The translations under genes were made by a program, and so were the position numbers. The notes beneath the pieces were generated by a model that saw nothing but the letters and a program-made list of their open reading frames with translations, was not told where the DNA came from and did not search any database. Below are positions 26,259 to 35,107 of a stretch of 49,122 nt of DNA, one piece after another (the first letter of the stretch is position 1; each line of letters starts with the position of its first letter). Source of the DNA: Natronorubrum halalkaliphilum (GTDB taxonomy: Archaea; Halobacteriota; Halobacteria; Halobacteriales; Natrialbaceae); the NCBI RefSeq assembly GCF_009834785.1, contig NZ_WUYX01000002.1, forward strand, positions 1-49,122, given 5' to 3'.

Positions 26259-27395
26259 TCAACAGCCGCTCGCGTCTCTGCCTGACTCGACCCGATATCG
26301 TTCGACAGCCGCTTCGTCTACCGACACGCCGAGACCCGGACCGTCCGGGACGCGAATTGCGCCGTTTTCGACCTCGAGTGGATCCTCGAGAACGTGATCT
26401 GCCCACCCGTAATACACCGAATCCGGCGCGAGCGTAAGCGCCGGCGTACTCGCATACAGGTGCAAGACGGCGGCCTGTTTGATCCCGAGATCGAATCCGT
26501 TGTGGTGAGTGACGGAGATGCCAGCCGCCTCCGCGACCGCGATCTGTTCTCTCACTCCGAGGAGGCCCCCCGCAGGGACCAGATCGACGCCGGCGACGTC
26601 GACCGCCGAGCGCTCACAGAGATAATAGAGGTTCCGCGGAAAGTACGTATCCTCGTTTGCTGCGATCGGTTGTCGAAGCCGCTGTCGAAGCCGTTCGTAC
26701 GTCCCGTAGCTATCGATCCGACACGGCTGCTCCAAGTACTGAAGGTAGATCCCCGCGTCCTCGAGGGCCGCACCGGCCCGGACGGCTTCGTCGACCGTCC
26801 ACCCCTGATTCGGATCGAGGCGGAACTCGAGTTCACCGTCGGTTTCGTCGTGCATCGCTCGAATCCGATCGACATCCGCCTTCCAGTCCGGCCCGGCCTT
26901 GGTCTTGAGTACGTCGAACCCCTGTTCGAGCGCGCGGGCGGCGTACCGTCGCGATTCGTCCTCCGAAAGCATCCCGAGACAGTAGGCGACGTCGACCGTC
27001 TCACGGAGGCCGCCCCCGAGCAGTTCCGAGACTGACGCGCCGCGTCGTTTTCCAAGCGCATCCCAGAGTGCCGTTTCGACCGCACCGAGGAAGGGACGCG
27101 TCTTGACGTACGGATAGTAAAATGACGCCACGAAATCCCGGATTTCGTCCAGGTCGCGGCCGATCAGTTCCGGGGCGATGACGTCGTCGATCACCGCTTT
27201 CGTCACCGACGGGGACTGCATCGCGGTTAGCATCTCCCCCCATCCGGTGATGCCGTCGTCCGTCTCGACACGAACCAGCGTTCGCCCGACCGTTTCGACC
27301 TCGTCGTGATTGCTGCTGTACGGTGCGAGACCACCCTCCTCGAGTGGGGCTACCGGCACCGCTATCGGAATCGTCTCGACGCGTGTGACTGCCAT
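26259..27395 (-). CDS. Enolase-superfamily racemase/dehydratase (mandelate racemase-like)
   Basis: 378 residues. The N-terminal capping domain runs to about 125, then a beta/alpha barrel. A KxK motif at Lys164/166 (LKTKAG), metal ligands Asp194 (RLDPNQGW), Glu222 (YLEQP) and Glu248/Asp249 (ANEDTY), then Asp271 five residues before GG (DLVPAGG) and a His at 297/298 (VTHHNG) form a mandelate-racemase-type Asp/His pair. Dipeptide epimerases (L-Ala-D/L-Glu, also murein-linked) would carry a Lys where this protein reads VPAGG, so an acid-sugar dehydratase or racemase is likelier. It is convergent with the ATPase (33-bp gap). Substrate unknown. Confidence 0.82.
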   Translation of the reverse strand: MAVTRVETIPIAVPVAPLEEGGLAPYSSNHDEVETVGRTLVRVETDDGITGWGEMLTAMQSPSVTKAVIDDVIAPELIGRDLDEIRDFVASFYYPYVKTRPFLGAVETALWDALGKRRGASVSELLGGGLRETVDVAYCLGMLSEDESRRYAARALEQGFDVLKTKAGPDWKADVDRIRAMHDETDGELEFRLDPNQGWTVDEAVRAGAALEDAGIYLQYLEQPCRIDSYGTYERLRQRLRQPIAANEDTYFPRNLYYLCERSAVDVAGVDLVPAGGLLGVREQIAVAEAAGISVTHHNGFDLGIKQAAVLHLYASTPALTLAPDSVYYGWADHVLEDPLEVENGAIRVPDGPGLGVSVDEAAVERYRVESGRDASGC

Positions 27396-27668
27396 AGTAT
27401 CGACACCGTCCGCGATAACTAAAAACCACCTCTCGAGGATGGCTGTCGACCGAGAGTTGAGACCGGAATCAGTCTCACCGATCGAACGGGTATAGCGATG
27501 AGAGTCCTCGTGTAGTCACACGGAAATATCGAATTTTTGATTGTTCCTTTGCAAATATATCATATAGATTTTATAGACTAATATCGGTCATTACTGCGAT
27601 TGCACGCGCAGTTTTTCGACCGGGTGAGATCAACATTCGGAGACGACGAAGTCGCTCAAACACCTCGA

Positions 27669-28030
27669 TCAATGCCCCTCCAAAATCGGATTCGACGCGT
27701 TCGCCTCGAAGTCGGTATCCTTGTGTTGCCCAACGCCGTCGAACGGAACCCGAGCAACGCCGCTTTCGCCGATTAGATAGACGACGCCAGTAATTCCCGG
27801 ATCGACGGACCACTCAATTCGTCTGTATCGTTGTCCAGCGAGGGATCTACGTATCAACGCATGAATCGACTGAGACGGTCTCTAACCAGTCGAACTGGTA
27901 AGTTCCCGAACGAAATCCCGACCGAACGGAGATGTCATCGCCATCTCGATTACAACGGACGTCGTGAGTCATATACGCCTCGTCGAACGCCTCGAGAGAT
28001 TCGATCACGTCGTCCGCAGCGAAACTCGTA
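27669..28030 (-). pseudogene. Frameshifted remnant of an unknown protein
   Basis: On the minus strand two well-behaved peptide stretches lie in different frames. The upstream one contains FAADDVIESLEAFDEAYMTH and DGDDISVRSGFRSGTYQFDW and stops at TAG 27847-27849. The downstream one contains RRIEWSVDPGITGVVYLIG and ends PILEGH at 27669. Halophile-like composition and continuity across the shift suggest one gene broken by a frameshift; there is no good start codon. I recognise no family. The surrounding 27396-28701 is otherwise poor in coding signal. Confidence 0.4.
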
Positions 28031-28048
28031 GGACCTCAGGAGAAAGAC

Positions 28049-28279
28049 TCACCGCGGCCGTTCCGTCTCCCGCGTTTTGTCAGTCCGGGCGACCTCGATC
28101 GATTCAGACTCGATCTCGAATTCGAATTTGTTAACGTCTTTCTCAAGGTTTATAGTAAAAGAGAGGTTTTCAAAAATGACGGACATATTAATATCCAGGC
28201 CCGATTGCGTGGCTCCGAGACTATCGTCCTTACGAACAGTATTGGAATCGCCGTCCGACCCGTTCGTCGTCTCGGTCAC
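28049..28279 (-). CDS. Possible small acidic protein
   Basis: 76 residues beginning MTETTNGSDGDSNTVRKDD, with an acidic, serine/threonine-rich start and a central LSFTINLEKDVNKFEFEIES that could be beta-strands. The composition is typically haloarchaeal and unlike the opposite-strand reading, but no family is recognised and it sits in decaying DNA beside the frameshifted remnant, so it may itself be a truncated fragment. Confidence 0.35.
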   Translation of the reverse strand: MTETTNGSDGDSNTVRKDDSLGATQSGLDINMSVIFENLSFTINLEKDVNKFEFEIESESIEVARTDKTRETERPR

Positions 28280-28701
28280 ACACCCGACGAGGCCCCGGTC
28301 CGCCGACGGTCGTCAGGACCGTCCGTTGATGCATCGGAAACCGTATCCGAGAATTGATTTCTCCTTACCCAAAGAGTATCCAGAGTGAAAGGTCGATTTT
28401 CGGTGGCTCGAAACGCTGAATAGACTCAGCCGTCTCCCCTGCTTAACTTCGCCGTCAGACAAACGTGTCCCCGAACCGGGCTAGCCCTGCGATGTGAGTG
28501 GCGACGCTCTCGCATCGGCAGCAGACTGCCGTTGACAGCGGGGACGTTCCGTCGATTTGGCCATGATTTTCCCGTTAGGATCGTCAGCCCAACCGCTCCG
28601 ACACAGAACTCGGGCTTCGAAAACAGTTAACCGCAGATAGTTCGTGTAATTGTTACGTCGGAAATCGTGCCACAACAGCAAGTCGTACGACTACGCCGAA
28701 C

Positions 28702-29778
28702 TCACGGTGGAGAAGCGTCCTCTGACGGTTCGTCACGTACCTCGTACACCTCACTGAACACCTCTACAACGGCTTTGAACGTCGCCAAGAGAACCGGACC
28801 GAGTAGGAGTCCCAGGAACCCAAAGAGGTAGAGTCCACCGATGACACCGACGAGAACTGTCCCCGGATGAACTCCCGATCCCATATCGACCAGAATGGCA
28901 CGCAAGTAGTTGTCCACGACCGACAGAACGGTGATTCCGTACGCCAACAGCAGCGTCGCACTGACCGGTTCACCGATCAGAAACAGGTAACCGACAACTG
29001 GCGCCCAGACCAGCCAGATTCCGATCGCCGGAAGGAACGAAACGACGATCATAATGATCGTCCAGAACGCAGCGTTCGGAACGCCGAGCAGATAGAGCCC
29101 GATCCCACCGAGGACCCCCTCTGCGAACGCAACGAGCACGTGACTCATCAGCACCGCCCACGTAACGTCTTCGATTTCGCTCACCAGTTCCTCTCGAGCG
29201 TCGTCTTGGATCGGTGCGACCGAACCGATCCAGCCGATCAATCGGTGACCGTCGACGAGGAAGTAATACAGCAAGAAAACCAGTACCAGTAGACCCAGCG
29301 CAATCTGGAAACTCGTATTCAGCAATCCGAGCATTTCCTGAAGGACGAGTTCGGCACTCCGCTCGAGGAATCCGTCGATTTCGGTGGTGAGATACGTCTC
29401 TAGTTCGGCAATAGTGGTGTCGTCGAGCCCAAGGTCGTAAAGTGCATCGCGAACGATTTCGGTGAGTGCCATGTCGTCGAGGTCGTCGACGAACGAGAGG
29501 ACGGTCTGGAGGACGACGAGCGAGAGGCCGAGCAACGGAAGCACTGTCGCGACGATCCCGAAAACAGTGACAGCAGCCGCCGAGATTCGCGGTGAAATCG
29601 TAATCGTGGTTCCCCGGACCGCGACCGTTCGATGCGCGAGGGCTTCGTGGAGTGGGTAGAGAACGAACGCGAGCAGGGCAGCCGCTAACAGATACTGCAA
29701 GAGCGGGAGCACGACCAGTGCACCGACCCCACCGAGAAGGGCTACGAGAAACACCATAAATCCGACTCGAAGGTCCAT
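28702..29778 (-). CDS. AI-2E-family membrane transporter
   Basis: 358 residues from ATG 29778 (MDLRVGFMVFLV), preferred to a TTG at 29808. About seven to eight membrane helices. The central amphipathic region (SFVDDLDDMALTEIVRDALYDLG) followed by helices, LYYFLVDGHRLIGWIG near 185-200, and the conserved C-terminal block (NYLRAILVDMGSGVHPGTVLVGVIGGLYLFGFLGLLLGPV) are typical of PF01594. Members export autoinducer-2 in a few bacteria or act as Na+(Li+)/H+ antiporters; most are uncharacterised. Haloarchaea carry several, and the Na+/H+ role seems likelier here. Complete. Confidence 0.88.
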   Translation of the reverse strand: MDLRVGFMVFLVALLGGVGALVVLPLLQYLLAAALLAFVLYPLHEALAHRTVAVRGTTITISPRISAAAVTVFGIVATVLPLLGLSLVVLQTVLSFVDDLDDMALTEIVRDALYDLGLDDTTIAELETYLTTEIDGFLERSAELVLQEMLGLLNTSFQIALGLLVLVFLLYYFLVDGHRLIGWIGSVAPIQDDAREELVSEIEDVTWAVLMSHVLVAFAEGVLGGIGLYLLGVPNAAFWTIIMIVVSFLPAIGIWLVWAPVVGYLFLIGEPVSATLLLAYGITVLSVVDNYLRAILVDMGSGVHPGTVLVGVIGGLYLFGFLGLLLGPVLLATFKAVVEVFSEVYEVRDEPSEDASPP

Positions 29779-30275
29779 GGGTGTGCATTCTGGGAAAGTC
29801 CTATTCAACTATTGGATTTTCGACGACGGTGTGACCGGGGACCGACGACCAAGCCGGCAGAAGGTGGGACACAATTCGGGAACGAACGCCTTCGACTCGT
29901 TCGAACGGGAAAACGCCAAAGGCAATCGCGACTGACCAGAGCCAGAGGGAGTCGACGGACGACCGACGGATACAACGAGGTTCCGAGCAACACCGCTCCG
30001 AGCCGTCAACGGCCTACGTGAGCGAGTTTGGTTGTGATTCGACCGAAATTGGCGAGCGTTTCGCGACCACTGATCGATTCCGTCGCGGCGAGTACTCCGG
30101 ATACGTCCCCGCTCCGTTGCCGCGTCATACCATCGAATGGCCAGTGATCACAATGAGTTACCGCTCCGAATGACGCTACAGGCCCTTCGCCCGGGATACC
30201 GAGACGGACATACGATCCGTTTTCGATGGTCACTGGGTGAATCAGAATCCCTACGCTTACGGATATCCTCTTCCG
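29779..30275. other. Divergent intergenic region
   Basis: About 500 bp between two divergent transporter genes. Reading frames here on both strands are short and arginine-rich, without halophile-like composition, and I do not support any as genes. It should hold the promoters of both flanking genes, but no strong TATA element stands out. Confidence 0.5.
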
Positions 30276-31283
30276 ATGACGACACGGATGGAGTTCGTCG
30301 AGAAGTATCAGACGGTGTTCGTTCTCGTGGCCATTATCGGCGGACTCGCGCTCGGCCAACTCTCCGGAGTTCCGGCCATCGCAGACTCGCTCATTCTTCC
30401 GTTTCTGATGGTGATGTTGTTCGGAGCGTTCGCCGGAATGCCGCTGTCGAAGCTTCGCTCAGCGTTCGGGAACCGACGCGTCATCGGGTCGAGCCTCCTG
30501 GTGAATTTTGTCTGGAGTCCGCTGCTGGCCGTCGTCCTCGGCGCAGCGTTTCTCCGCGATCACCCCGCACTGTGGGTTGGATTGATTATGCTCCTGGTGA
30601 CTCCGTGTACGGACTGGTACCTGATTTTTACCGATATCGCGGACGGTGATGTCCCCCTCGCAACGGCTATTCTCCCGTACAATCTCGTCCTGCAGTTGCT
30701 ACTGTTGCCCGTCTATCTCTACGCGTTTGCCGGAGAACTCGTCGAACTGCCGCTCGAATTACTGATCGAGAGCGTCGTCCTCGTGTTGATCGTCCCGCTC
30801 GTTCTCGCCGGCAGTGTTCGGAAGGGGCTCGTGCGCTGGCGAGGCGACCAGTGGTTCAGACGAACGTTTGCGTCGAAACTCGCGCCGGTACAGATCGTCT
30901 TTCTGAGCCTCGCTATCGGGGCGATGTTCGCCTCACAGGGCCAGATAATCGTCGACAATCCGGGACTGCTCGCACTGCTCGCCGTGCCGGTGATTCTCTT
31001 CTACGCGATAAATCTCGGCGTCGGGTTCGGAATCGGTCGAATACTGTCGTTCTCCTACGCGGAGATGGTCTGTTTCAACAATACGATTCTCTCGCGGAAC
31101 TCGCCGACGGCCCTCGCGATCGCGGTCGTCGCGTTCCCACACGAACCGCTGATTCCGCTCGCACTGGTCATCGGACCGCTGCTCGAGCTCCCACTGTTAG
31201 GGCTGATCGCACGGATTCATCAGGAAATCAACGGCCGGGACTGGTGGCCGATCGGCACGCCTCCAATGTCCGATAGAAGTTGA
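30276..31283 (+). CDS. ACR3/bile-acid-symporter-family transporter
   Basis: 335 residues from ATG 30276 (MTTRMEFVEKYQTVFVL); an upstream ATG at 30237 is possible. About ten membrane helices. The LVTPCTDWYLIFT segment carries the conserved Cys of ACR3-type arsenite permeases, and CFNNTILSRNSPTALAIA near 270-290 matches the second conserved repeat of the BASS superfamily. ACR3 proteins export arsenite, but no arsR, arsA or arsenate reductase is nearby, so the arsenite role is tentative and an organic-anion:Na+ symport role is the alternative. Confidence 0.8.
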   Translation: MTTRMEFVEKYQTVFVLVAIIGGLALGQLSGVPAIADSLILPFLMVMLFGAFAGMPLSKLRSAFGNRRVIGSSLLVNFVWSPLLAVVLGAAFLRDHPALWVGLIMLLVTPCTDWYLIFTDIADGDVPLATAILPYNLVLQLLLLPVYLYAFAGELVELPLELLIESVVLVLIVPLVLAGSVRKGLVRWRGDQWFRRTFASKLAPVQIVFLSLAIGAMFASQGQIIVDNPGLLALLAVPVILFYAINLGVGFGIGRILSFSYAEMVCFNNTILSRNSPTALAIAVVAFPHEPLIPLALVIGPLLELPLLGLIARIHQEINGRDWWPIGTPPMSDRS

Positions 31284-31800
31284 CACGCCACCGTAAGTGT
31301 GAACTCCTGAAGTTGGGTTCGGAAGCTACCAACAGCTTCGGGTTCGGGCGGCGACTTGCAAGCATATCCCGTCGCCGTTGGTGTATCGGCGCGACACCAT
31401 CCGCGAGTGTAAACTTCGCAACCATATCCGATTATTATCAAAATGAAAGATTTTGGTATCCGTCTCTCACCTCGAGAGCAGAGCTACTTCGACGAAGGCA
31501 GTCGAGTGGCAAACGGCTCCTCCCTCGAACCAGTCGTTGTACCCAATCGCTGCTGTTCACCGTCGAACCCGAGTATCGCCACTTCGTACGTGCTGTGATT
31601 CGAACTCGGTGGAGTGTGTGTTCCAGAGTAACTGGTGTTCCATCTGCGAAGTGGTTTCGTCACTATAGGCACCGACCTCTCTGATACGTTAGTTGTACTC
31701 GAGCGAAATAGGATCGTGGAGCAACTGCCACAGCTATTCGATGGTGGCTAGCTTTGACGCGGTGGAGGTGGGACGCAGAGGGTGCGGGTTTCGCAACCGG

Positions 31801-31824
31801 AGAAACAGCGGACACACTGGTGTT
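31801..31824 (-). repeat. Isolated copy of the right-end origin-like motif
   Basis: Read on the minus strand, AACACCAGTGTGTCCGCTGT matches the ~20-bp motif found five times at 48651-48944 (core ACC..xGTGTCCGCTGTT). No second copy is visible within this intergenic stretch. 31284-31926 holds no gene I can support; a small GAAGCT/AGCTTC hairpin lies at about 31321-31338 after the ACR3-family gene. Confidence 0.5.
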
Positions 31825-31926
31825 CCAATTAACGGCTTCACACCCGATTGGCATGGCACAACCGACGGACCCGTACGCGGGAGTGGGCAATACGCCCATA
31901 CGCTCACAAAGGATTACGACCCGCTG

Positions 31927-31977
31927 CTGACTGAACGGTCAGTAACATTTATGCCGTCGGCTGACTAATCGTTCAGT
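31927..31977 (+). promoter_or_regulatory. TetR-type operators flanking a TATA box
   Basis: CTGACTGAACGGTCAG (31927-31942) and CTGACTAATCGTTCAG (31961-31976) bracket AACATTTATGCC, a TATA-like element. The half-site ACTGAACG at 31930 recurs inverted as CGTTCAGT at 31970, so the whole region is a palindrome centred on the promoter. This is the arrangement expected for repression by a TetR/AcrR-like dimer. The gene it should control begins at ATG 32007 and is broken. Confidence 0.55.
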
Positions 31978-32006
31978 TAGAGCCAGCAGCGGGTATTTAC
32001 GCGTGT

Positions 32007-32389
32007 ATGTGTGTAATTACTGAGACCGTCGAGGACGCAAATCGAGCGGCGAAAAACGCCGAGTACACGGCTTCTCTACGGCCTACAGGCGAAAGTCGAC
32101 TCCAGACGAACACCCCGGCCCGGATTCGAACTGAGAGGGTCTGCTACAGCTGCACCTGGATCGACCTATCGTCGCGTTACTGAGCGTCGTCGACGCGTAT
32201 CTGATCGCCCATACGCACAACGTCCACCTCGAGGTCCAGGAAGACTGGCGCTGTTCGTCCTGTTACCGCGAACTCGAGGACGACCTGTCGTTCTGTTCGT
32301 GGTGTGGAGCCGAACTTCCGGAGCCGATCGACGAAGCCACGGATCCCGGCGATGACGCGGCGGAGCCGAACGAGACGGCCGATCGCTGA
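32007..32389 (+). pseudogene. Broken gene with C-terminal zinc ribbon
   Basis: ATG 32007 opens a 58-residue frame (MCVITETVEDANRAAKNAEY...) that stops at 32183. In another frame, with no start codon after a stop at 32132-32134, runs a convincing haloarchaeal zinc-ribbon tail: VVDAYLIAHTHNVHLEVQED, WRCSSC, DDLSFCSWCGAELPEP and an acidic end stopping at 32389. The two CxxC pairs would bind one zinc. Either a frameshift split one gene, or a zinc-ribbon membrane-protein tail was fused to unrelated DNA by deletion. The intact TetR-like operator upstream suggests recent loss. Confidence 0.5.
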
Positions 32390-32575
32390 GATCGGATCGC
32401 TGCAGTCGGCTCTTGGTGCCGGTAGCCGGGTCTCGACGGTTTTTCGGGAACGTCCTGTTCTTCGACCACCCGCTCCGCTTCGGACCGATCACGCGTACGA
32501 ATTGCCGTAACGATGTACCGGCCATCGCCAGCACCGGTGTCGGCGACCGGTGCGCATTGACCACAGCAGTCCGTA

Positions 32576-34021
32576 TCAATCGTCGCTGGCCGCCACGTCG
32601 GGCCGGTAGGTCTCGCTGATCGTCTTCCACTTGTCCGTGCGGAATCGCCAGTAGTTGATTGCGGCGGGGACGCTCGTCTCCGCGAGGAACGCGAGGTACA
32701 GCCCCCAGTATCCCAGGGCGGTCGTCGCGCCGAGGTAGGCGAGCGGAATCGAGACGAGAAACATGCCGATGAACTGACTCGCGAAGGGGACTTGCGTATC
32801 GCCGCTGGCGTCGAGCGGCCCTGCCGCGGCACCGGCGACTCCCTGGAAGACGACCGCGAAACAGGCGGCGTAGACGAGATTGACGGCGATCGGTATCTCG
32901 GGACTCGTCGGATCGTCCGCGAACAGGACGACGATCTGCTCGGCAAAGATCGCGATGAGAATCGCCGAGATGACGTACGTCGCGACGGAGAAGCGGATAA
33001 TATCGCGGCCGTACGCTTTCGCCGTTCGTTCGTCGTTCTGGCCGAGCGCCTGTCCGACCAGACTCGAGGAGGCCAATCCGAAGCCCCAACCCGGCGTGTT
33101 CATGATCCCCCAGATGCGACGGGCGATGACGAACGCGGCGACGGTGTTCTCGCCGAAGAGATCGAGGATCCCGAGCATCGGGAACTCGGCGACGGTCCAG
33201 ACGAGATTCCGACCGCCGACCGGCAGCCCGATGGTGATGATGTCGCGGAGGGTTTCGGGGTCGAGGTAGGTTCCGAACGGATCGACCTGAATGGGGAACG
33301 CGCCGATACCGGGCAGTCGACCGGCGCCGATTCCGAGCGCGAACGTCGCCGTTACCGCAACGTTCGAAAGGACCGTCCCGTACGCTGCGCCGGCGACGCC
33401 CAGGTCGAGACCGAAAATGAACGCCGCGCTCAGGACGATGTTGGCGAGCGCGCCGCCGGCGCGGACCTGCATCGCGGTGTAGGAATCGTCCGCGCCGACG
33501 AGCGCTCGGCTGCCGACCAGGTTCAGTCCCGCAAAGGGGATGCCGAGTGCGACGATCCGGAGATACGTCGCGCCGTAGTCGATCGCGCGCTCGTTGCTAC
33601 TCAGCAGGGAGATAAGTTCGTGTGGCACGAGCCAGAAGACGGCCGTGACCGGCAGGCTGATCACGACGACGAGGAGCGTACTCGAGCGGATGGCCACGCC
33701 TAACTCGTCGTAGGCCTCCGCGCCGAATCGCTGGGAGACGAGTGCGATGGTGCCGCCGGCGACGCCGCCGCCGATAGCGAACGCGAGTCCCCAGAACGGG
33801 CCCGCGAAACCGACACCCGCAACGGCGGAGGTCCCGACCGCGACGCCGACCATCGCGACGTCGACGGCGTTTTTCGACATTCGGGCGATGCCGGTGACGA
33901 TACGAGGCCACGCGAGGGCGGTCGTCTGGATCGCTCGCTCCCGGTCGATCACCCCCAGACGGGCGAGTGCGAGACCGATATAGAGAATCGTAAGACGCAA
34001 CGGATTCGGGAGACGGACCAC
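32576..34021 (-). CDS. MATE-family multidrug/Na+ efflux transporter
   Basis: 481 residues with a GTG start at 34021. Twelve predicted helices in two six-helix halves (VDVAMVGVAVGTSAVAGVGFA is the first conserved MATE block; the mirror block is GRDIIRFSVATYV... in the second half). The family exports cationic drugs or metabolites in exchange for Na+ or H+. The C-terminus is acidic (SETYRPDVAASDD), as usual in halophiles. It lies on the same strand as the polyprenyl-synthase-like and TetR genes further right, though 250 bp away, so regulation by that TetR is possible but unproven. Confidence 0.9.
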   Translation of the reverse strand: MVRLPNPLRLTILYIGLALARLGVIDRERAIQTTALAWPRIVTGIARMSKNAVDVAMVGVAVGTSAVAGVGFAGPFWGLAFAIGGGVAGGTIALVSQRFGAEAYDELGVAIRSSTLLVVVISLPVTAVFWLVPHELISLLSSNERAIDYGATYLRIVALGIPFAGLNLVGSRALVGADDSYTAMQVRAGGALANIVLSAAFIFGLDLGVAGAAYGTVLSNVAVTATFALGIGAGRLPGIGAFPIQVDPFGTYLDPETLRDIITIGLPVGGRNLVWTVAEFPMLGILDLFGENTVAAFVIARRIWGIMNTPGWGFGLASSSLVGQALGQNDERTAKAYGRDIIRFSVATYVISAILIAIFAEQIVVLFADDPTSPEIPIAVNLVYAACFAVVFQGVAGAAAGPLDASGDTQVPFASQFIGMFLVSIPLAYLGATTALGYWGLYLAFLAETSVPAAINYWRFRTDKWKTISETYRPDVAASDD

Positions 34022-34273
34022 AGTTATTGTCAGTTTATTAGTAGAGGTGTTGAAATGGGTTTCGTTAGTCGCCGACCCGTGACGGGCATTGTCAGGGTAC
34101 GAGAGCGGTGATGCGACGCCGAACCAGCCACCGATGAGAATGCGTTGAGTGGCCTATCGTCCGCCCCGTCACACGAGTCAAGGGAGCGTCACGTACTGAA
34201 ACCGACGCCCCGGCGGGCAACGTCGCCCGGGCCGAACGCTGCAGCGGGAATTCCAAAACGCGTCGCCGGACGA

Positions 34274-35107
34274 TTAGACGACCGACTCGACCGACTCGTA
34301 GTTCGTCGCCACCTCGAGAAACGCACGTAGCTGGCGACGCACTCGGTCTCTCGACTGGGACGGACAGCAATCAGCGAGTGCATCGATATGTCTGTGGCAA
34401 GCGTCTATCGACTTCGAGGATGACCGTGTCTCTGTCGGTGCAGCGCCGGAGTTCAAGTGCGCCGATACGTGAAATCCGAGTGCAGTCCCGTGGTCGATCA
34501 GTCGCTGTCGGTCGTCGGACTCGATTTCTGCGACGAGTGCTGCAAGTTCGGCCGCGCCTCCGGTAAGAGCACCGAGCTGTCGAACGGCGTCGAGATCGGC
34601 AGTCGAAGCAGCGTCGGCTTCGTACCCGGTCGCGTGTCCTTCCTGTACTCGCCTGTTCGCCCTGACGAGGATGGCGAAATACCGCTGGACCATCCGAGGC
34701 GGCCCGCAAACGGAGAGCATCGTCTCGAACGCCGTTGACTCGAGGAGGTCGCCGCGAAGAATATCGCGCGTCGGATCGTAGTCCGGGGGCCCCGAACTGG
34801 AGTGGTCGAACGCCGTTCGGTGAACGTCCGTCTGTAACGAGGCGAGTTCGAGGGCGGCAGCGATGGGAAGAACCTGCTCCTGATCGTGATCCCGACTCTG
34901 ACCCCGTCCCCGATTCCGGTCGGAATCGAGAGCGCGATGCCCAGCCGTACATCCGTCGACCAGTGCAAGAAATACCTGGCCGCGAGTTCGGGGACGACCG
35001 ATCGATAACGGCGCCTCGCGATACCGATCGAACTCGTCCGCTTCGGGGAGACGGCTTCGAATCGCGTCTTCAATCTCCGTTCGTCTCTGGATGATCGTTT
35101 CTCTCAT
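34274..35107 (-). CDS. Polyprenyl-synthase-like protein lacking the Asp-rich motifs
   Basis: 277 residues from ATG 35107 (MRETIIQRRTEIEDAI). The helical pattern resembles isoprenyl diphosphate synthases: GRPRTRGQVFLALVDGCTAG at the position of the substrate-binding GGKR...P region, then PIAAALELASLQTDVHRTAFD where the first DDxxD normally sits, and LGALTGGAAELAALVAEIES, the usual K-T-aliphatic-A-E helix. The catalytic DDxxD is replaced (QTDVHRTAFD) and no second DDxxD is visible, so prenyl transfer is unlikely. It may be a non-catalytic partner or a diverged paralogue. Same strand as the adjacent TetR gene. The family call rests on pattern resemblance only. Confidence 0.55.
   Translation of the reverse strand: MRETIIQRRTEIEDAIRSRLPEADEFDRYREAPLSIGRPRTRGQVFLALVDGCTAGHRALDSDRNRGRGQSRDHDQEQVLPIAAALELASLQTDVHRTAFDHSSSGPPDYDPTRDILRGDLLESTAFETMLSVCGPPRMVQRYFAILVRANRRVQEGHATGYEADAASTADLDAVRQLGALTGGAAELAALVAEIESDDRQRLIDHGTALGFHVSAHLNSGAAPTETRSSSKSIDACHRHIDALADCCPSQSRDRVRRQLRAFLEVATNYESVESVV

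Noticed and set aside
26259-27395. Assignment as L-Ala-D/L-Glu dipeptide epimerase
   Set aside because: Context is tempting, but the second catalytic Lys is missing and the Asp/His pair points to another subgroup.
30006-30359. 117-residue minus-strand ORF upstream of and overlapping the ACR3-family gene
   Set aside because: It overlaps the start of a well-supported gene and lacks halophile-like acidic composition; treated as a shadow.
32108-32135. tRNA-like 3' end (GGCCCGGATTCGAACTG, resembling an inverted T-arm)
   Set aside because: The T-stem does not pair and no anticodon or D-arm is present, so neither a tRNA nor a convincing att remnant can be claimed.
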